DNA from: Zhengitettix transpicula
Taxonomy: Eukaryota > Arthropoda > Insecta > Orthoptera > Tetrigidae
DNA length: 64,000 bases
Direction: 5' to 3'
NCBI GenBank assembly: GCA_037074705.1
Contig: CM073590.1
Location: 177,583,246-177,647,245 of the forward strand
Below, piece after piece: positions 21,820-32,367 of the stretch. Made by a program: the position numbers and the translations under genes. The notes below the pieces were generated by a model. That model saw only the letters and a list, made by a program, of their open reading frames with translations, ran no database searches and had not been told where the DNA came from. The number at the start of each line of letters is the position of its first letter. The stretch's first letter is position 1.

Positions 21820-22343
21820 ATCGTCTCGCAGGTAGAACCTTGTAGGAGAGATACGAAGGGGCTACTTTTGAGGATGCCTTTTCCTCTCCCTTTTTGAAAT
21901 AAGGTTCCCACAAGCCAAAGCACCTCGGCCTGTTCTGAGAGGTGTATGTTCCGGGGACGCAGACCTTGGGCATACGGTAAGAGTTTCCGCTATTCCTATT
22001 GGAATAGTCGGCCAGCTGCCTCCTAAACTGGCCAAGGCATGGCGAGGAGTAAGCTGCGACCCCACAGAAAACCCCTCACCCACCATCGGAAGGGCGTGGG
22101 TCAAGTACCAAATGCCCGACCTACCTGATGCATGTTTTTATAGGGTTTCTCATGCATTACTTTTAGGCGAATGCCGGGTAGGATCCTTAAACTATAGTCC
22201 GGGGGCCCTAGTTAACCCTTGGCTACCTTCCTCAACCCTTCCGCATCCCCCCTTTCAAATCCCTTCCTATGTTATTGAAGGGCAGATGCCCAACGTGGAT
22301 TACACTCATGTAGCCTGTTGCCCTCCCCCCCCCAAAAAAAAAA
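21820..22343 (+). mobile_element. Family P copy 5 (subfamily B), first of a three-copy array
   Basis: It starts at the right arm of the 5' hairpin (CTCGCAGGTAGAACC), passes the CCGACCTACCTGATGCATG block and the GGTAGGATCC core, and ends GTAGCCTGTTGCCCTCCCCCCCCC plus ten A's. The tail carries an unusual C-run before the A-run. A frame from MPDLPDACFYR runs through the tail into the next copy, giving an artificial 148-codon frame. Confidence 0.85.
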
Positions 22344-22445
22344 CCTTCCGCATCCCCCCCTTTCAAATCCCTTTCCTATACTATCAGAAGGGAGTTGCCA
22401 CTATGTGGATTACCAGATACATAGCCTGTCTACACCTAAAAAAAA
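22344..22445 (+). mobile_element. Family P copy 6, 3' fragment (subfamily A)
   Basis: Only the last 100 bp are present, starting at CCTTCCGCATCCC and ending CATAGCCTGTCTACACCT plus A-tail. It is 5'-truncated and joined directly to the A-tail of copy 5. Confidence 0.85.
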
Positions 22446-22882
22446 CATCGAAGGTTCCCACATGCCGAGGCACCTCGGCCTGTTTTGAGAAGTATGTGTT
22501 CCTGGGTCCGAGACTTTGGGCATACGGTAAGAGTTGTCCGCTATTCCTATTGGAATAGTCGGCCAGCTACGTCCTAAACTGGTCAAGGCACGGCGAAGGG
22601 AAAGCTACGACCCCACAGCAAACCCCTCTCCCGCCATCGGAATGGCGTGGGTCAAGTACCAAATGCCCGACCTGCTGATTCAGCTTTCACTAGGGTTTCC
22701 CTGCATCACTTTTAGGCGAATTGCTGGAAAGGATCCTTATACAAAAGCCCGGGGGCCCTAGTTAATACTTGGCTAGTTTTCTCTACCCTTCCACAACCCT
22801 TCCAACAATCCCTTCCTATACTATTAAAGGGGACTTGCCACCACGTGGATTACCCTCATGTAGCCTGTTGCCCTAAAAAAAA
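22446..22882 (+). mobile_element. Family P copy 7 (subfamily B), diverged
   Basis: It begins at GAAGGTTCCCACATGCCGAGG, lacks the 5' hairpin, and ends GTAGCCTGTTGCCCT plus eight A's. It has more substitutions and small indels than copy 5, so the array members are of different ages. Confidence 0.8.
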
Positions 22883-23165
22883 TGTTTGGGTCTTATCAAC
22901 TTAATCAAGCGTGACGAAAATATTCCAATCTCAATTATAATCCATTATTTATAAGCGGAGAATAATAATTACGTCGTAACGACGAAGTTGTAGTTGTCTC
23001 CCTCAGCCCATTTTGTTTACGTACGGTGAAGTGGGAGATTTGAAATCGATTCGATTTTAAAACTTATGTAGCCTCCAAATGTCACATTTCCGCACATTGT
23101 TTCCTTATTTAAAGTTCATCTACTAAGTTCCCTCTACAAACCCTAGAAATCTGAAATATGATTAC
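22883..23165. other. No recognisable feature
   Basis: Short stretch of unique-looking DNA between family P and LTR-like unit 6. Confidence 0.6.
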
Positions 23166-24116
23166 TGTAACACCCAATATATTGAGGTAATCAAAATGAA
23201 ATGAAATTAAAATAATATACCACGATGGGCGTCAAATTATGTTGTAATAAAAATGAAAGGAAGTTGAAATTAAACAATTATAACAATTTATTTTATTAAA
23301 TTTATTAAAATTTTATTAAAAATATTTATTCGTTGATTTACAATAATATTTTTATTTTGCCTTGGCTTTTGTGAGAAACAAATTTCAGGGTCGTATATGG
23401 GGCCTCCAATAAAGATCTACAAAAATAAATTTATAATAATAAAATATTCCTAACTTGAAAGTTATATAATTTTAATTAAATCTGATTGAAAGGTGACAAT
23501 AAATTTTTACATTTAAAATTACAGATGAAAAAATTATTTGTAGTTACATACCATTGTCTAGGATTCTGGGGTTTGTGCACACGTAATTTTGTTTTTAACA
23601 CTTTTCACTGACAGGCCATTTGCACTGATTCTATTTCTATTATTGTTTGAGAACACATTAAAGCATTTCCTAAGTCTTTCTGATTTTGAATTATATAATT
23701 GTTTGTAAATAAACCATCACTCTCTGACCAATCGCTATTTACTGTTCACTCTCTACATTCTGCTCTTTATACTGGTGGCCACTGACATACAATCATTAGT
23801 CTCCTAAATCATACTCGGCTACATTCTACTCCGTTTAACTCTCTCGAATTAAAGTCTAGTGACCAACTCCTCCGAGTAACTCTGGCTCAGCTACATTCTC
23901 AATACAGACTCCTCAGCCTCCCAAATCACACACTGCTTAGCTAAAATTCCAGCAAGTCTATACATGCCTTAACTGACAATGTCCTTGGTAGCAAGCATTA
24001 TAGACTCCACATTATCATCGACAATACCGTAAATCACAATGCAGTGGCCTCAGAGTTACGCCAATAATGAATGATAAAATTTATATCTTTATTAATTAAA
24101 TATTTGTAATTACTGC
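23166..24116 (-). mobile_element. LTR-like unit 6
   Basis: On the minus strand it starts TGCAGTAATTACAAATATTT and ends near GGTGTTACA. It contains GGCGTAACTC (about 24050), the GGCCTGTCAGTG block (about 23605), CAGATTTAATT, CTTTATTGGAGGCCCC and ACCCTGAAATTTG (about 23390). A clean module near its end (ACATAATTTGACGCCCATCG) resembles a tRNA-primer site. Unlike most units it is not embedded in a long (AT)n tract. Confidence 0.5.
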
Positions 24117-25347
24117 AATGTATTGTAGAGAGGAAGCTCGCCGCCAAATTCTTATATAATTTATGCGATTGGAATCTAAGCTTAATCCAGCAGCAAGTTA
24201 GACATCGAAATTTCTGATCCTTAAATTTTCGCGCTGCCATGTCGAGAAGACAGGACGAGTACATGTCAAAATACAAGTCGAAGGGATTAAAAATGTCGCT
24301 TGGGAGAATTTCACCCAGCCAACATTAACCCGGAAATATTCCGAAGGGCACCTACATCCGCAACACTACTGGTGTTCGCGAAGTTAAATATTTTAAATTT
24401 ATTGGCGGAGAAAGCGAAGACAGAGAGGAAGTCTATCACCGCAGTCTGGGAACAAGCGTGGAAGTCCAATAACCGAGCTAAGTAACTAGCCTAGAGAGAA
24501 AGAACGCAGCCCAATGTAGCCAAAGATCTGAGGAGATCCACAACCAATGAACCGGAGCTCATTGCCCGACTTCCATACTACGTGCAGCTGAGCAGGAAGG
24601 AAGCCCGAGGGAACCTTGCAAACACCCGTCGAGAGGCACAAGGTACCTGTCTGCACGAAGAGAGAGAGAGAGAAACAGTCTACGAGCCATGAGCCTTTGA
24701 TCTGAACTGAAAAATGTTTTAATTTGAGTCACTTATAAATACTATCATGAGCTAATCGCCATAATAATAAAAAAAATTATAAACCCTGTTAATTGATTTT
24801 TAACATAAGTAATGAAATAAATTAAATGTAATTTATTAAATAAACTATTTAATACACGTTACAAGATACACAGACAAATTGAGACAACCGTATCAAATAA
24901 TAATATCTATTCGGATAGTAAAAGGAATCAATGAGAGGGCATGGAAATAATAAGTTGTACAGGTAAATTACTCTTTACGTCAGTCCATATCTTAAGATTT
25001 TGTGTCTGTTATTCATATTCCTTTAATTATGTCATTCTAATGAAACAATTCGTATTTTCGCTTCAATTTGCATCAAAAATAATACGAGGTTGTTACATAT
25101 GTTCCTGCAGTCAATCTTAAAAAAATGAATATGTTACAGTCATCAAATGATTAGTTTTCTGTCTCTCTTTCAAACTTTATTATTTAGTGTGTTAATACAT
25201 CTCGAAGATAGAAACTTAAAATAGATGAAAAACAAATAAAGAGGAATAGTTTACTGCTGTATATAAATTTTCTATATTTTACAAAAAATAATCACATCTA
25301 AGAGAAACGCTTAAAAGATATTTCCGAGTAAATAGTTTATTCCCACC
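24117..25347. other. No recognisable gene
   Basis: About 24280-24700 is GC-richer and ends in a short (AG)n run at about 24658-24673. The open frames there are short and unrecognised. The remainder is AT-rich. Confidence 0.5.
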
Positions 25348-25575
25348 TTATAGGACAGTTTTGAAATTGAGCGCTCGCTCCGGACGATCCAGAATTCCGT
25401 TCTGAAAATTGCGATTGCAGACCTCCTCATCCTCCTGCAATCCTGTAAATCCCTTCCGAAGCTTGACTAGACATTCAGGTGCAGAGGATAGCCTATCCGT
25501 CTGTCTCCCTTGAGGGAGATTGAACTCAGGGGGAGACCATTGTCCGTTAAAAGTATTGGAACACTCAAGCTGAAG
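25348..25575 (-). CDS. Candidate coding island or exon, unrecognised
   Basis: Seventy-five codons are open on the minus strand between a TAG (25576-25578) and a TAA (25348-25350), with no ATG. The stretch is clearly GC-richer than its flanks, and the peptide is compositionally protein-like: it includes NGQWSPPEFNLPQGRQTD and GLQEDEEVCNRNFQNGILDR. An acceptor-like CATAGCTTCAG sits at its 5' edge and AAG|GTGGGA at its 3' edge. However, the AAG donor falls just after the stop, and another frame is also open for about 35 codons, so the true frame is unsure. No family is recognised. It could equally be an old transposon piece. Confidence 0.3.
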   Translation of the reverse strand, partial: LQLECSNTFNGQWSPPEFNLPQGRQTDRLSSAPECLVKLRKGFTGLQEDEEVCNRNFQNGILDRPERALNFKTVL

Positions 25576-25900
25576 CTATGAATAGTTTACAACTCAACGT
25601 CTGTCCGTGTTTGTCACAGTATTCTTATATACCTTTGCACAATTATTCTTAGTACCACTCTTAAGACTGAATTAAGCCTACATTTCTAACTTGTTGGTTT
25701 AAAGATAGAAAGGAGACTACTAACTTTTCTTTCCTCAATATAAATATTGATTCTTTCTGTTTGATGTATTATTTAATAAGTATGGAAACACGAAGAGTTC
25801 ACTAATAATAAATAGTCAAAATAATCATTCATTTTGGCTATTTATTATCTAATTAGTATACTTTTAACAAAGACGTTTCATATTTTTCAATTTCGATACT

Positions 25901-25917
25901 TATATATATATATATAT
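25901..25917. repeat. (TA)n tract
   Basis: Short TA run bordering LTR-like unit 7 on its 3' side. Confidence 0.9.
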
Positions 25918-26762
25918 TGATTAAAAATCTTTAATTAAAAGAAATTCTTAAACAAAAAAATTAATTAAAATTTGAATGATAGTTAGCCACACGTTTAAGA
26001 CGCCAATTATGTAATGATTAAATATGGTTTAATTAAATTAAATTGGCCCCACGTTTAGGAACCATGTATGTAATGATTAAAAAGGTGGTCTAAATTAATA
26101 TGAATAATTAACAAACTTTATTATGTATTTAAAAATTTATTGTTGATAATTACACCTTATAATCCCTGCTGTGCACACCGAACTCCGTCAATTTAACAAA
26201 CAAATATTTCAAATTTTATTTTATTAACTTGTGGCGTTCTATGAAAATATAGCTTTATAATTTTACAATCAATTTCGTTGAATTTCTCATTATCTCAGGG
26301 TCACCACTGGGTTTGATAGGAAGAACGAATAAAATGAACTAAAATATTAACAGTCCAAACTCATTGAAGTTAACGGAATACAATATTAAATACAAAAGTA
26401 AAAGAAAACGAATGAAAAGAAAAACTCGAACAAAATCTGACTATACCCTTTAAGTATCGTTTACAGTCATTAATAATTGTTTTGTACTCACTACAGTGCT
26501 ACTGGTACCAGTTTGGACTCTTGCATCTTGAAGTCAACACCCACTAAACAGGCCATTATACACTGATTCTACTTGAATTCTAAAGTTCCGTACGTTTCAG
26601 TGCTGCCTGAGGCAACAATGCAACTGTAGCAAACAAGAATTATAGACCCAATATTCTCGTAGACAATGCTTAAGCTATAATGAAATGGCCTCATATTTAC
26701 GCCGCCGATAATGAAAATAGTAAAATTTTATTTTTTAAAATAATTAAATATTCGTAATTACC

Positions 26763-26766
<4 letters not shown>
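25918..26766 (-). mobile_element. LTR-like unit 7, (AT)n on both sides
   Basis: On the minus strand it begins TGAAGGTAATTACGAATATT and contains TTATCGGCGGCGTAAATATG (about 26700), AATGGCCTGTTTAGTGGG (about 26550), GGTACCAG, a GAGTAC donor-like site (about 26487), CAGATTTTG, and CCCAGTGGTGACCCTGAG (about 26300). Two consecutive terminal modules of about 60 bp, each with a CAACGTGGGGCC-like core (near 25990 and 26050), follow. Both ends meet AT tracts. Confidence 0.55.

Positions 26767-26801
<35 letters not shown>
26766..26801. repeat. (AT)n microsatellite
   Basis: About 35 bp of AT dinucleotide on the 5' side of LTR-like unit 7. Confidence 0.95.
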
Positions 26802-27102
26802 CTTTTGTAATGTCATTCCCCTTCAATTTTCAACAAAAAGAATTTGAGGTTGTTACATGATATGTTCGTGCAGTCAATCTTTACAAAATGAATACGTTAC
26901 AGTATATATATATCGTGTGTCGTAAAATTCCGTAAAGTACATTTGGAGTTAATACCAAATTATTTGTTACAACAATTTCAAAAATATGTGCAAAATTGGC
27001 TGTGACTCTGTTTGTGAGAAATTGCATCCAGTCAATTAAGTTCTAGTACAGGAATAGACAACGTTCACTTAACGGTATAATTTTGTTATTTGTGTAACTC
27101 AC
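26802..27102. other. Unique AT-rich sequence
   Basis: No gene seen. If the microexon at 27103-27120 is real, this is downstream intron. Confidence 0.5.
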
Positions 27103-27120
27103 CTGTCGTAGTAGTAGTCC
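27103..27120 (-). CDS. Candidate 18-nt microexon
   Basis: On the minus strand, a pyrimidine-rich acceptor (TTGTTTCTTCTGTTGCAG) is followed by GGACTACTACTACGACAG and a near-consensus donor (CAG|GTGAGTTA). If spliced after the candidate exon at 41551-41629, the reading frame gives ...GND-W-DYYYD..., with no stop and the frame preserved (18 nt). Both splice sites are visible in sequence; the exon status and the link to 41.6 kb are inference. The gene is not recognised. Confidence 0.45.
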
Positions 27121-29455
27121 CTGCAACAGAAGAAACAATATACTAATTAATATACAGTATTATTTTTACAAAAAAAATAATATTTAATTTCACGCACCTA
27201 AATATTTCTTATAATGTGATAAGTTGAACGTTCACGTTGCGTCTATGTATTTTAATACATATTCCCCACCAAATATGAAAGTTTATTGATGTCCAACATT
27301 AAATAAATATTTCACACGTGCTTCACAGATGAATACATAGCATCCAATCAATTGTACTGCGTTATTGGAACAAATATTCTGTTTGCCATGTTATATTAAT
27401 CGAACATTTAATTTCGAATTCACGTGCTTCGTTCGCAAACATTATCAGCAGTTTAAAAGTATCGTAGATGACTAAAGTGAAACCCTTTAATTATTATTTG
27501 AAGTTCAACTCAATAATTAAGGGTTTCATTAATAATTTTTTTCGAATTTAATTTAGAGATAATCTCACTTTTGTTAGATAAGACGTTTGTCTGCTGACTG
27601 AGGTATAAATATATGTTAAAATAAATATTCTTACATAATTTGCATCAAACATTAAACGAACACTGAAACATTCATAAAAAAAAGAAAGGGAGATAAAAAT
27701 AAAGTAATATAAAGTAAAATAAAAACAAAACACTAAAAATCAGAAAATTTAAATAAACAAATGTAAGAATTCTGATAAGAACATTAGCATACAACAAAAC
27801 ATGTAGTCCATGATATTTTTTATTTTATTCCCTTTCTTAGACTTATGTAATAGATTTGATGAGAACAAGTAGATAGAAAGTCCCGTGGCATTAGAGTATA
27901 TTTAACATAAGACGTTGTTTTTCATAAAGAATTCCGATTAAACATATTAATATATAGTGACTTAGAAATGCAATTTTCCACACTAGTCCATCTTAATGTA
28001 TCAATATTAGATAAGAATCAATCAGCGGCACACTATCGTAACTATATTAAATACACTACAATTAAACATTTTCAAGTATTTTAATATTTATTTGATGGAG
28101 GATTGATGAAAAATACAGGTAATCATCTCATAAAATTAAATCAATATTTATTGATGGCTAATAATGAATTTCCTGTTAGCACAAGAATTGGAGAAATTAA
28201 TGTGTTATTATTTCATTAACTATTCTCATTACTTTTAGTTTACAGAATTTCTACAACTATTCTTTATCTCCATTTTGATACCAGTTTGAAGTTTTACTAA
28301 TGGTTGCTATACCATATTTTCATGAAGCTAAACTATCAATTATGGTCATTAAATCATTTTGTTTGATTACAGCTACGAAAGGCCGAAAATTTTATGCAAG
28401 TAGAACAAACAGAAAGACACGTAAACGAAACTCGCAGCAAGTTAAGCTCTAAAATACTTGCAGTTTGAACTCAATAATTTCGAATAAATTCAGATAGTCT
28501 ATTAAAAGAATATATTGAAAAAATTTTATTTGACAAGAGATTAAATTTACGGGTTGTAATATTTATAACTGTCAGAATATTAGTTTTGGCCACCGACGTG
28601 GCCTTTTTTGAACCATAAATTCTTCTGTGAACGAGCATCACAACAACAGTGCTGGAAGGCGTCGTTGACCCGTAAAATTCGGTTTCATATGCTTCGTTAC
28701 TGGCAAGGAGAGGCAGGTTGGGAAATCCCCGTGATGGATATGTCTGCAGGAAGAAGTCGCACTTTCTCATAGTGGCAGATAAATGACTGTTTTTTTCCTA
28801 CCGACACTTTCGCGATTGCTGCATTGACTGCGGTGGCCCAAGGGTTCGGGCATCAATACCTATCAATTTTATCTTCGACAACCTTTTCCATGAACCGCTG
28901 CGAACATTTCAGCCGAGTTGCGGGAGAAGAATTGAAAATTCCATCTAAATACCGTTGAGAGGCTCTCTTTCCCCAGCAGAGAGAAATCTATTGTGTATAC
29001 ATGACGTTGAAAAAACGCCAACATTACAAGAGATACAATAGCACGTATCTCAATTATTTCAAAATAAAAATTGCTTCTTGGTGTCTTTAAATTACGTCGA
29101 ATTTTATTATTTATTCAATCCTCCATTTTTACTAATTTTTCGACAAGATATTATCTTGTGTTAAATCCTTTCTAGTCGAGATATAAATATCACCTCACAT
29201 ATCGTTCTGAAAAAGAAAGAGAGAAGTTAATCTGACATATATCATATTTATGATTGCGATGTGGTAGTCTTGCTGGTGAAACGTGATGCCATGCATTTTT
29301 CTTATTTTTTTTTTGTATATTGCCAAGAGAAACGTAGCACCAACATTAATAATTGTGTAGTTTCAAACACTATTTCACAGTACAACAAAAATTACTATTT
29401 AATAGTTAAAACCCCAGTAACTGAATTTAATATCGTGTTTATAAAGTACCACGTT
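27121..29455. other. No supported gene
   Basis: Mostly AT-rich. A GC-richer stretch at about 28560-28760 has a 99-codon minus-strand frame beginning MRKCDFFLQTYPSRGFPNL. The C-terminal half of that frame is AT-rich and low in protein character, so I do not call it. Confidence 0.45.
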
Positions 29456-29494
29456 TTTTTAAAGAAAAAGAAGGTGTAGACAGGCTATATATAT
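29456..29494 (-). mobile_element. Family P copy 8, 3' end (interrupted copy, left piece)
   Basis: A T-rich tail remnant is followed by GGTGTAGACAGGCTAT, the subfamily A 3' end, which breaks off at TAT. The sequence resumes at 30886 on the far side of LTR-like unit 8. Confidence 0.75.
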
Positions 29495-30237
29495 TGTAAT
29501 ATACCAACGGATCCTTATTAATTTGCCCCACGTTGAGGTAGCCAAAATGTAATAATCAAATAATGTAGGCTTTTAAGTGAACAATTATAAACTTTAAAAC
29601 AAACAAAATTTATTTAACAAAACTTGAAACAATGATACAATTTAAATAAAAAAACTCTCATTCTCTCAAAGGTATTTACTGGGTTGAATAACGGCAGAAC
29701 AGTTAAACATAATCAAATAAAACAAAAATTTGCATTTAATTTAAAAGGAAATATTTATTCGTCTAGACATAGACGAAATTAATTATCGACGAACTTATTC
29801 TACAAGATTGACTTTAAATTTAAAGAGTTTATTTTATCAACACAAAAGAAAAGGACGATATCTGACTTTATCTTTTAATTCGGTTTACATCTTTGAATAC
29901 CATGAAATTTTAACTTACCATTACTCAGGAAAATTCGGCTCGTTCGTACACACACACCTTATATACTGGCCGTTTTAAATACTGATTCTAACACACACGG
30001 TTGGTTTGACAAAAGTTGGTTTTCCGTTCGTGAAGGACATATAATTTGCTCGTTCTGAAGATTACTAGACGCTGGATGCAGTGTCCTGGTCTCCTACAAT
30101 CGAAGATAGTGGTCTAATTTTGATATTAGAATAGATTAGACTTCAGCATACAAAATGTTTATCGATGAATATTTGGCTCTCTCGCAGACTGCAACTTATA
30201 ACACATTCTCCTCCCTTAACCGATGTCTCTCCTAGTC

Positions 30238-30352
30238 ACATTCTCCAGCTTCGCTGATCACAGCACGCTTGACTTCTTAAACACATTCACCATCTTCGGT
30301 GGTCGCAGAATAACTCCTTCTTAAACACATTCACCATCTTCGGTGATCACCT
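30238..30352 (-). repeat. Tandem repeats within LTR-like unit 8
   Basis: Two good units and one decayed unit contain ACACATTCACCATCTTCGG (plus strand) spaced by about 45 bp. They occupy a position comparable to the U3 repeats of units 2 and 5, but with a different core. Confidence 0.7.
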
Positions 30353-30621
30353 CACTATTAACTTTTCTAACTAACCTCTCTCCAAAGCTTATCTCCCGCT
30401 TATATACCCCCAGTGTTTTCTTTTTTCCATTGTTCCAAAACTTCGTCGCGAATGCCCGTTGACAGTTTCTTCCATTATCCCGAGATTTATATTATGCAGA
30501 TGCAGTTCCTTAGTCAGCAAATGGCTAACTACTCTGTCATGTCCGAAAGCCGACAATCGAGACAGGACTATTTATCTTTTTGCACCCTCACACACCCAGC
30601 TTTTCAAAACGAAGAAATACT

Positions 30622-30847
30622 CAGTCCTAAATAAACACGTTACAAAACTTGCCCTTTCAACAGTCCAAACCATTAATCAGAAACAATGCCTCACTTAACA
30701 AGTATTACATTGTGCCCCAGATTTAGGCCACACGCACGTGCACGGTTCCGAATTCTCAAGACCAGTCCTAAATAAACACGTTACAAAACTTTCCCTTTCA
30801 ACAGTCCAGACCATTAATCCGAAACAATGCCTTACTTACCAGGCATT

Positions 30848-30850
<3 letters not shown>
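30622..30850. repeat. 88-bp direct duplication at the 5' edge of LTR-like unit 8
   Basis: The segments 30622-30709 and 30763-30850 are direct copies with about six differences. They are separated by 53 bp containing TTGTGCCCCAGATTTAGGCC. Both copies end in ATTACA on the plus strand, that is, both start TGTAAT in LTR orientation. Confidence 0.85.

Positions 30851-30887
<37 letters not shown>
30850..30887. repeat. (AT)n tract at the junction of unit 8 and family P copy 8
   Basis: About 38 bp of pure AT where the family P consensus has only CTATGTATAG. Confidence 0.95.
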
Positions 30888-30890
<3 letters not shown>

Positions 30891-31184
30891 TAATTCACAT
30901 AGTGGACACTCCCCTCTTATAACATAGAAAAGGGATTGAAAGGGGATATGCTAGGTAGCTAGCAAGGTTAACTAAGGCCCCTGGACATTAGTTAAGTATC
31001 CCAGCCGGAAATGTTCCTAAATTTGATGCAGGGATACCCTAGAAAAACCTGAGTCTGGTAGGTGTTACATTTAGTACTTTTCCCACGACTTTCCGATGTC
31101 AGGAGAGGGGTTTACTTTGGGGTCTCAGAATTTCTCTCTCCGAGACTTGACCAGTTTAGGAGGCAGCTGGCCGACTATTCCAAT
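30886..31184 (-). mobile_element. Family P copy 8, remainder (right piece), 5'-truncated
   Basis: TAGAGTAATTCACATAGTGG continues exactly where the left piece stopped. It passes the core in diverged form and stops at GACTATTCCAATAG, so the 5' half is absent. It is more diverged than copies 2, 5 and 10. Confidence 0.8.
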
Positions 31185-31841
31185 AGAAAAAAACATATCT
31201 CCCTAGTCTTTTAATGTTCGGAGATACTGAGAGCGGCAGAGAATTTTTCAAAATTAAATCAGTTATTCGCCACGTTGTTTTTCATTTTTTCTATTTAATT
31301 GATAAAAAAATCTTGTTAACATCTGCATTTTGTTCAAATCTGACATATATATATATATATATATATTTATAATTTTCCTAGCTCTGGAAAATGATTACGT
31401 GGTAATGAACGGCAGAAATTAATTACACCAGAAGCATTTTTGATTTGGAAAAGATCATCAATTTTATTTTAAAATCAATCAGTTCTATTTTATGTTTCTA
31501 TACATCTGCATTGTTTTGTTTTGTAAGTGAATGCAGTTTTATTCTTTATGAAAATCATGATAACGACTTCGAAATAAGTTACTATTATTCTCAGAACATG
31601 CACTCTGTTCTTTCAAGTATGGGAATTGACGTAAATCCTCATATTATAACTGATAAATGAACAGTGTTAATTTAATTTAAAATTACCTTATGCTATTTAC
31701 TAAGATAGAAAATAAATTCTTTTCTTTTAGTTTTAAATTTAGATCATTGAGATAGTCAGTAATGTGAGCTAAAAATACCAAATCATAGAGCCAGTTAAAG
31801 TGAAAAAATTTACGTCTAGTTGAAAATTAATGACAATAAAA
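31185..31841. other. No gene; short (AT)n at 31345-31367
   Basis: AT-rich DNA with one AT dinucleotide tract. A 71-codon frame at 31445-31660 has no recognisable features and is not called. Confidence 0.5.
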
Positions 31842-31980
31842 ACAGCCAAATTTAGACAAAAGAAGTGATAATGTAATACAACACAAGTAGAAGCCTTGTG
31901 TCTTGCTTCAGGTGCAGAAAGCTCAAGAGCTTGCGTTTTGTGATATTTATATGATCACTTCTTTTGTCTGTATTTGACTA
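31842..31980. mobile_element. Family M MITE copy, short form
   Basis: The left end CAGCCAAATTTAGACAAAAG and the right end TCTTTTGTCTGTATTTGACT are inverted, with inner GAAGTGATAAT/ATGATCACTTC. The interior keeps GCTTCAGGTGCAGAAAGCTC. The copy is about 139 bp. Confidence 0.75.
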
Positions 31981-32063
31981 TGTTTCTTATAAGTCAAATA
32001 ATACGGTTTTTCATTAGGTTAAAATGAAAAAAATTACGTCTTATGAAAATATTGAATAAGAAA

Positions 32064-32367
32064 GATACCCAATACAGACAAAAAAGGTAAACGTTTCTGG
32101 TTACTCGTTGAAAACATATTTCGTTTTTCAAATTGATTTAAAATAGACGGTTTTTACAGTAGGTAAGCATTTTATTAAACAAAACTTCGATCTTAAAATA
32201 AATTGCCAATTTGTGAGGAAATTTAGTCTTGTAAGATAATTTATATGAAATAAAAATATAGATATTTGTTGAATTTTAGTTTTTCAGAAATATTATTCTT
32301 TGAGTATTTGAAATTCCTTGAAACGTTGTGTTGTATTTATATTACTTTTTTGTCTGTATTGGCTATC
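32064..32367. mobile_element. Family M MITE with a foreign interior
   Basis: The ends GATACCCAATACAGACAAAA and TTTGTCTGTATTGGCTATC, with inner ACGTTTCTGG and GAAACGTTGTG, identify the family. The whole interior (about 32101-32316) is instead similar to 33183-33414, which lies about 0.9 kb away in the same orientation. The left arm has lost about 17 bp between GGTAA and ACGTTTC. Confidence 0.75.

Larger units (their letters stand above)
29495..30850 (-). mobile_element. LTR-like unit 8, inserted inside family P copy 8
   Basis: On the minus strand this unit of about 1.36 kb begins TGTAATGCCTGGTAAGTAAG and ends CCGTTGGTATATTACA. It shares the GGCCAGTATATAAGG block (about 29958), GGTAAGTTAAAA donor-like sequence (about 29915), CAGATATCG (about 29860), ACCCAGTAAATACC (about 29670) and the CCTCAACGTGGGGCA module (about 29530). 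The start region is duplicated (30622-30709 and 30763-30850). Its flanks are the two halves of one family P copy, so it is younger than that copy. Confidence 0.65.

Noticed and set aside
22112..22558. 148-codon plus-strand frame as a gene
   Set aside because: It reads from family P copy 5 through its poly(A) tail into copies 6 and 7, so it is a repeat artefact.
27635..27662. A 28-nt minus-strand segment with a strong acceptor (TTTATGAATGTTTCAG) and GTAAGAAT donor
   Set aside because: It would change the reading frame, is AT-rich, and such pairs are expected by chance in AT-rich DNA of this length.
28471..28770. 99-codon minus-strand frame starting MRKCDFFLQTYPSRGFPNL
   Set aside because: Only its first half is in a GC-richer stretch; there is no splice support, no domain, and the C-terminal half is AT-rich and low in protein character.
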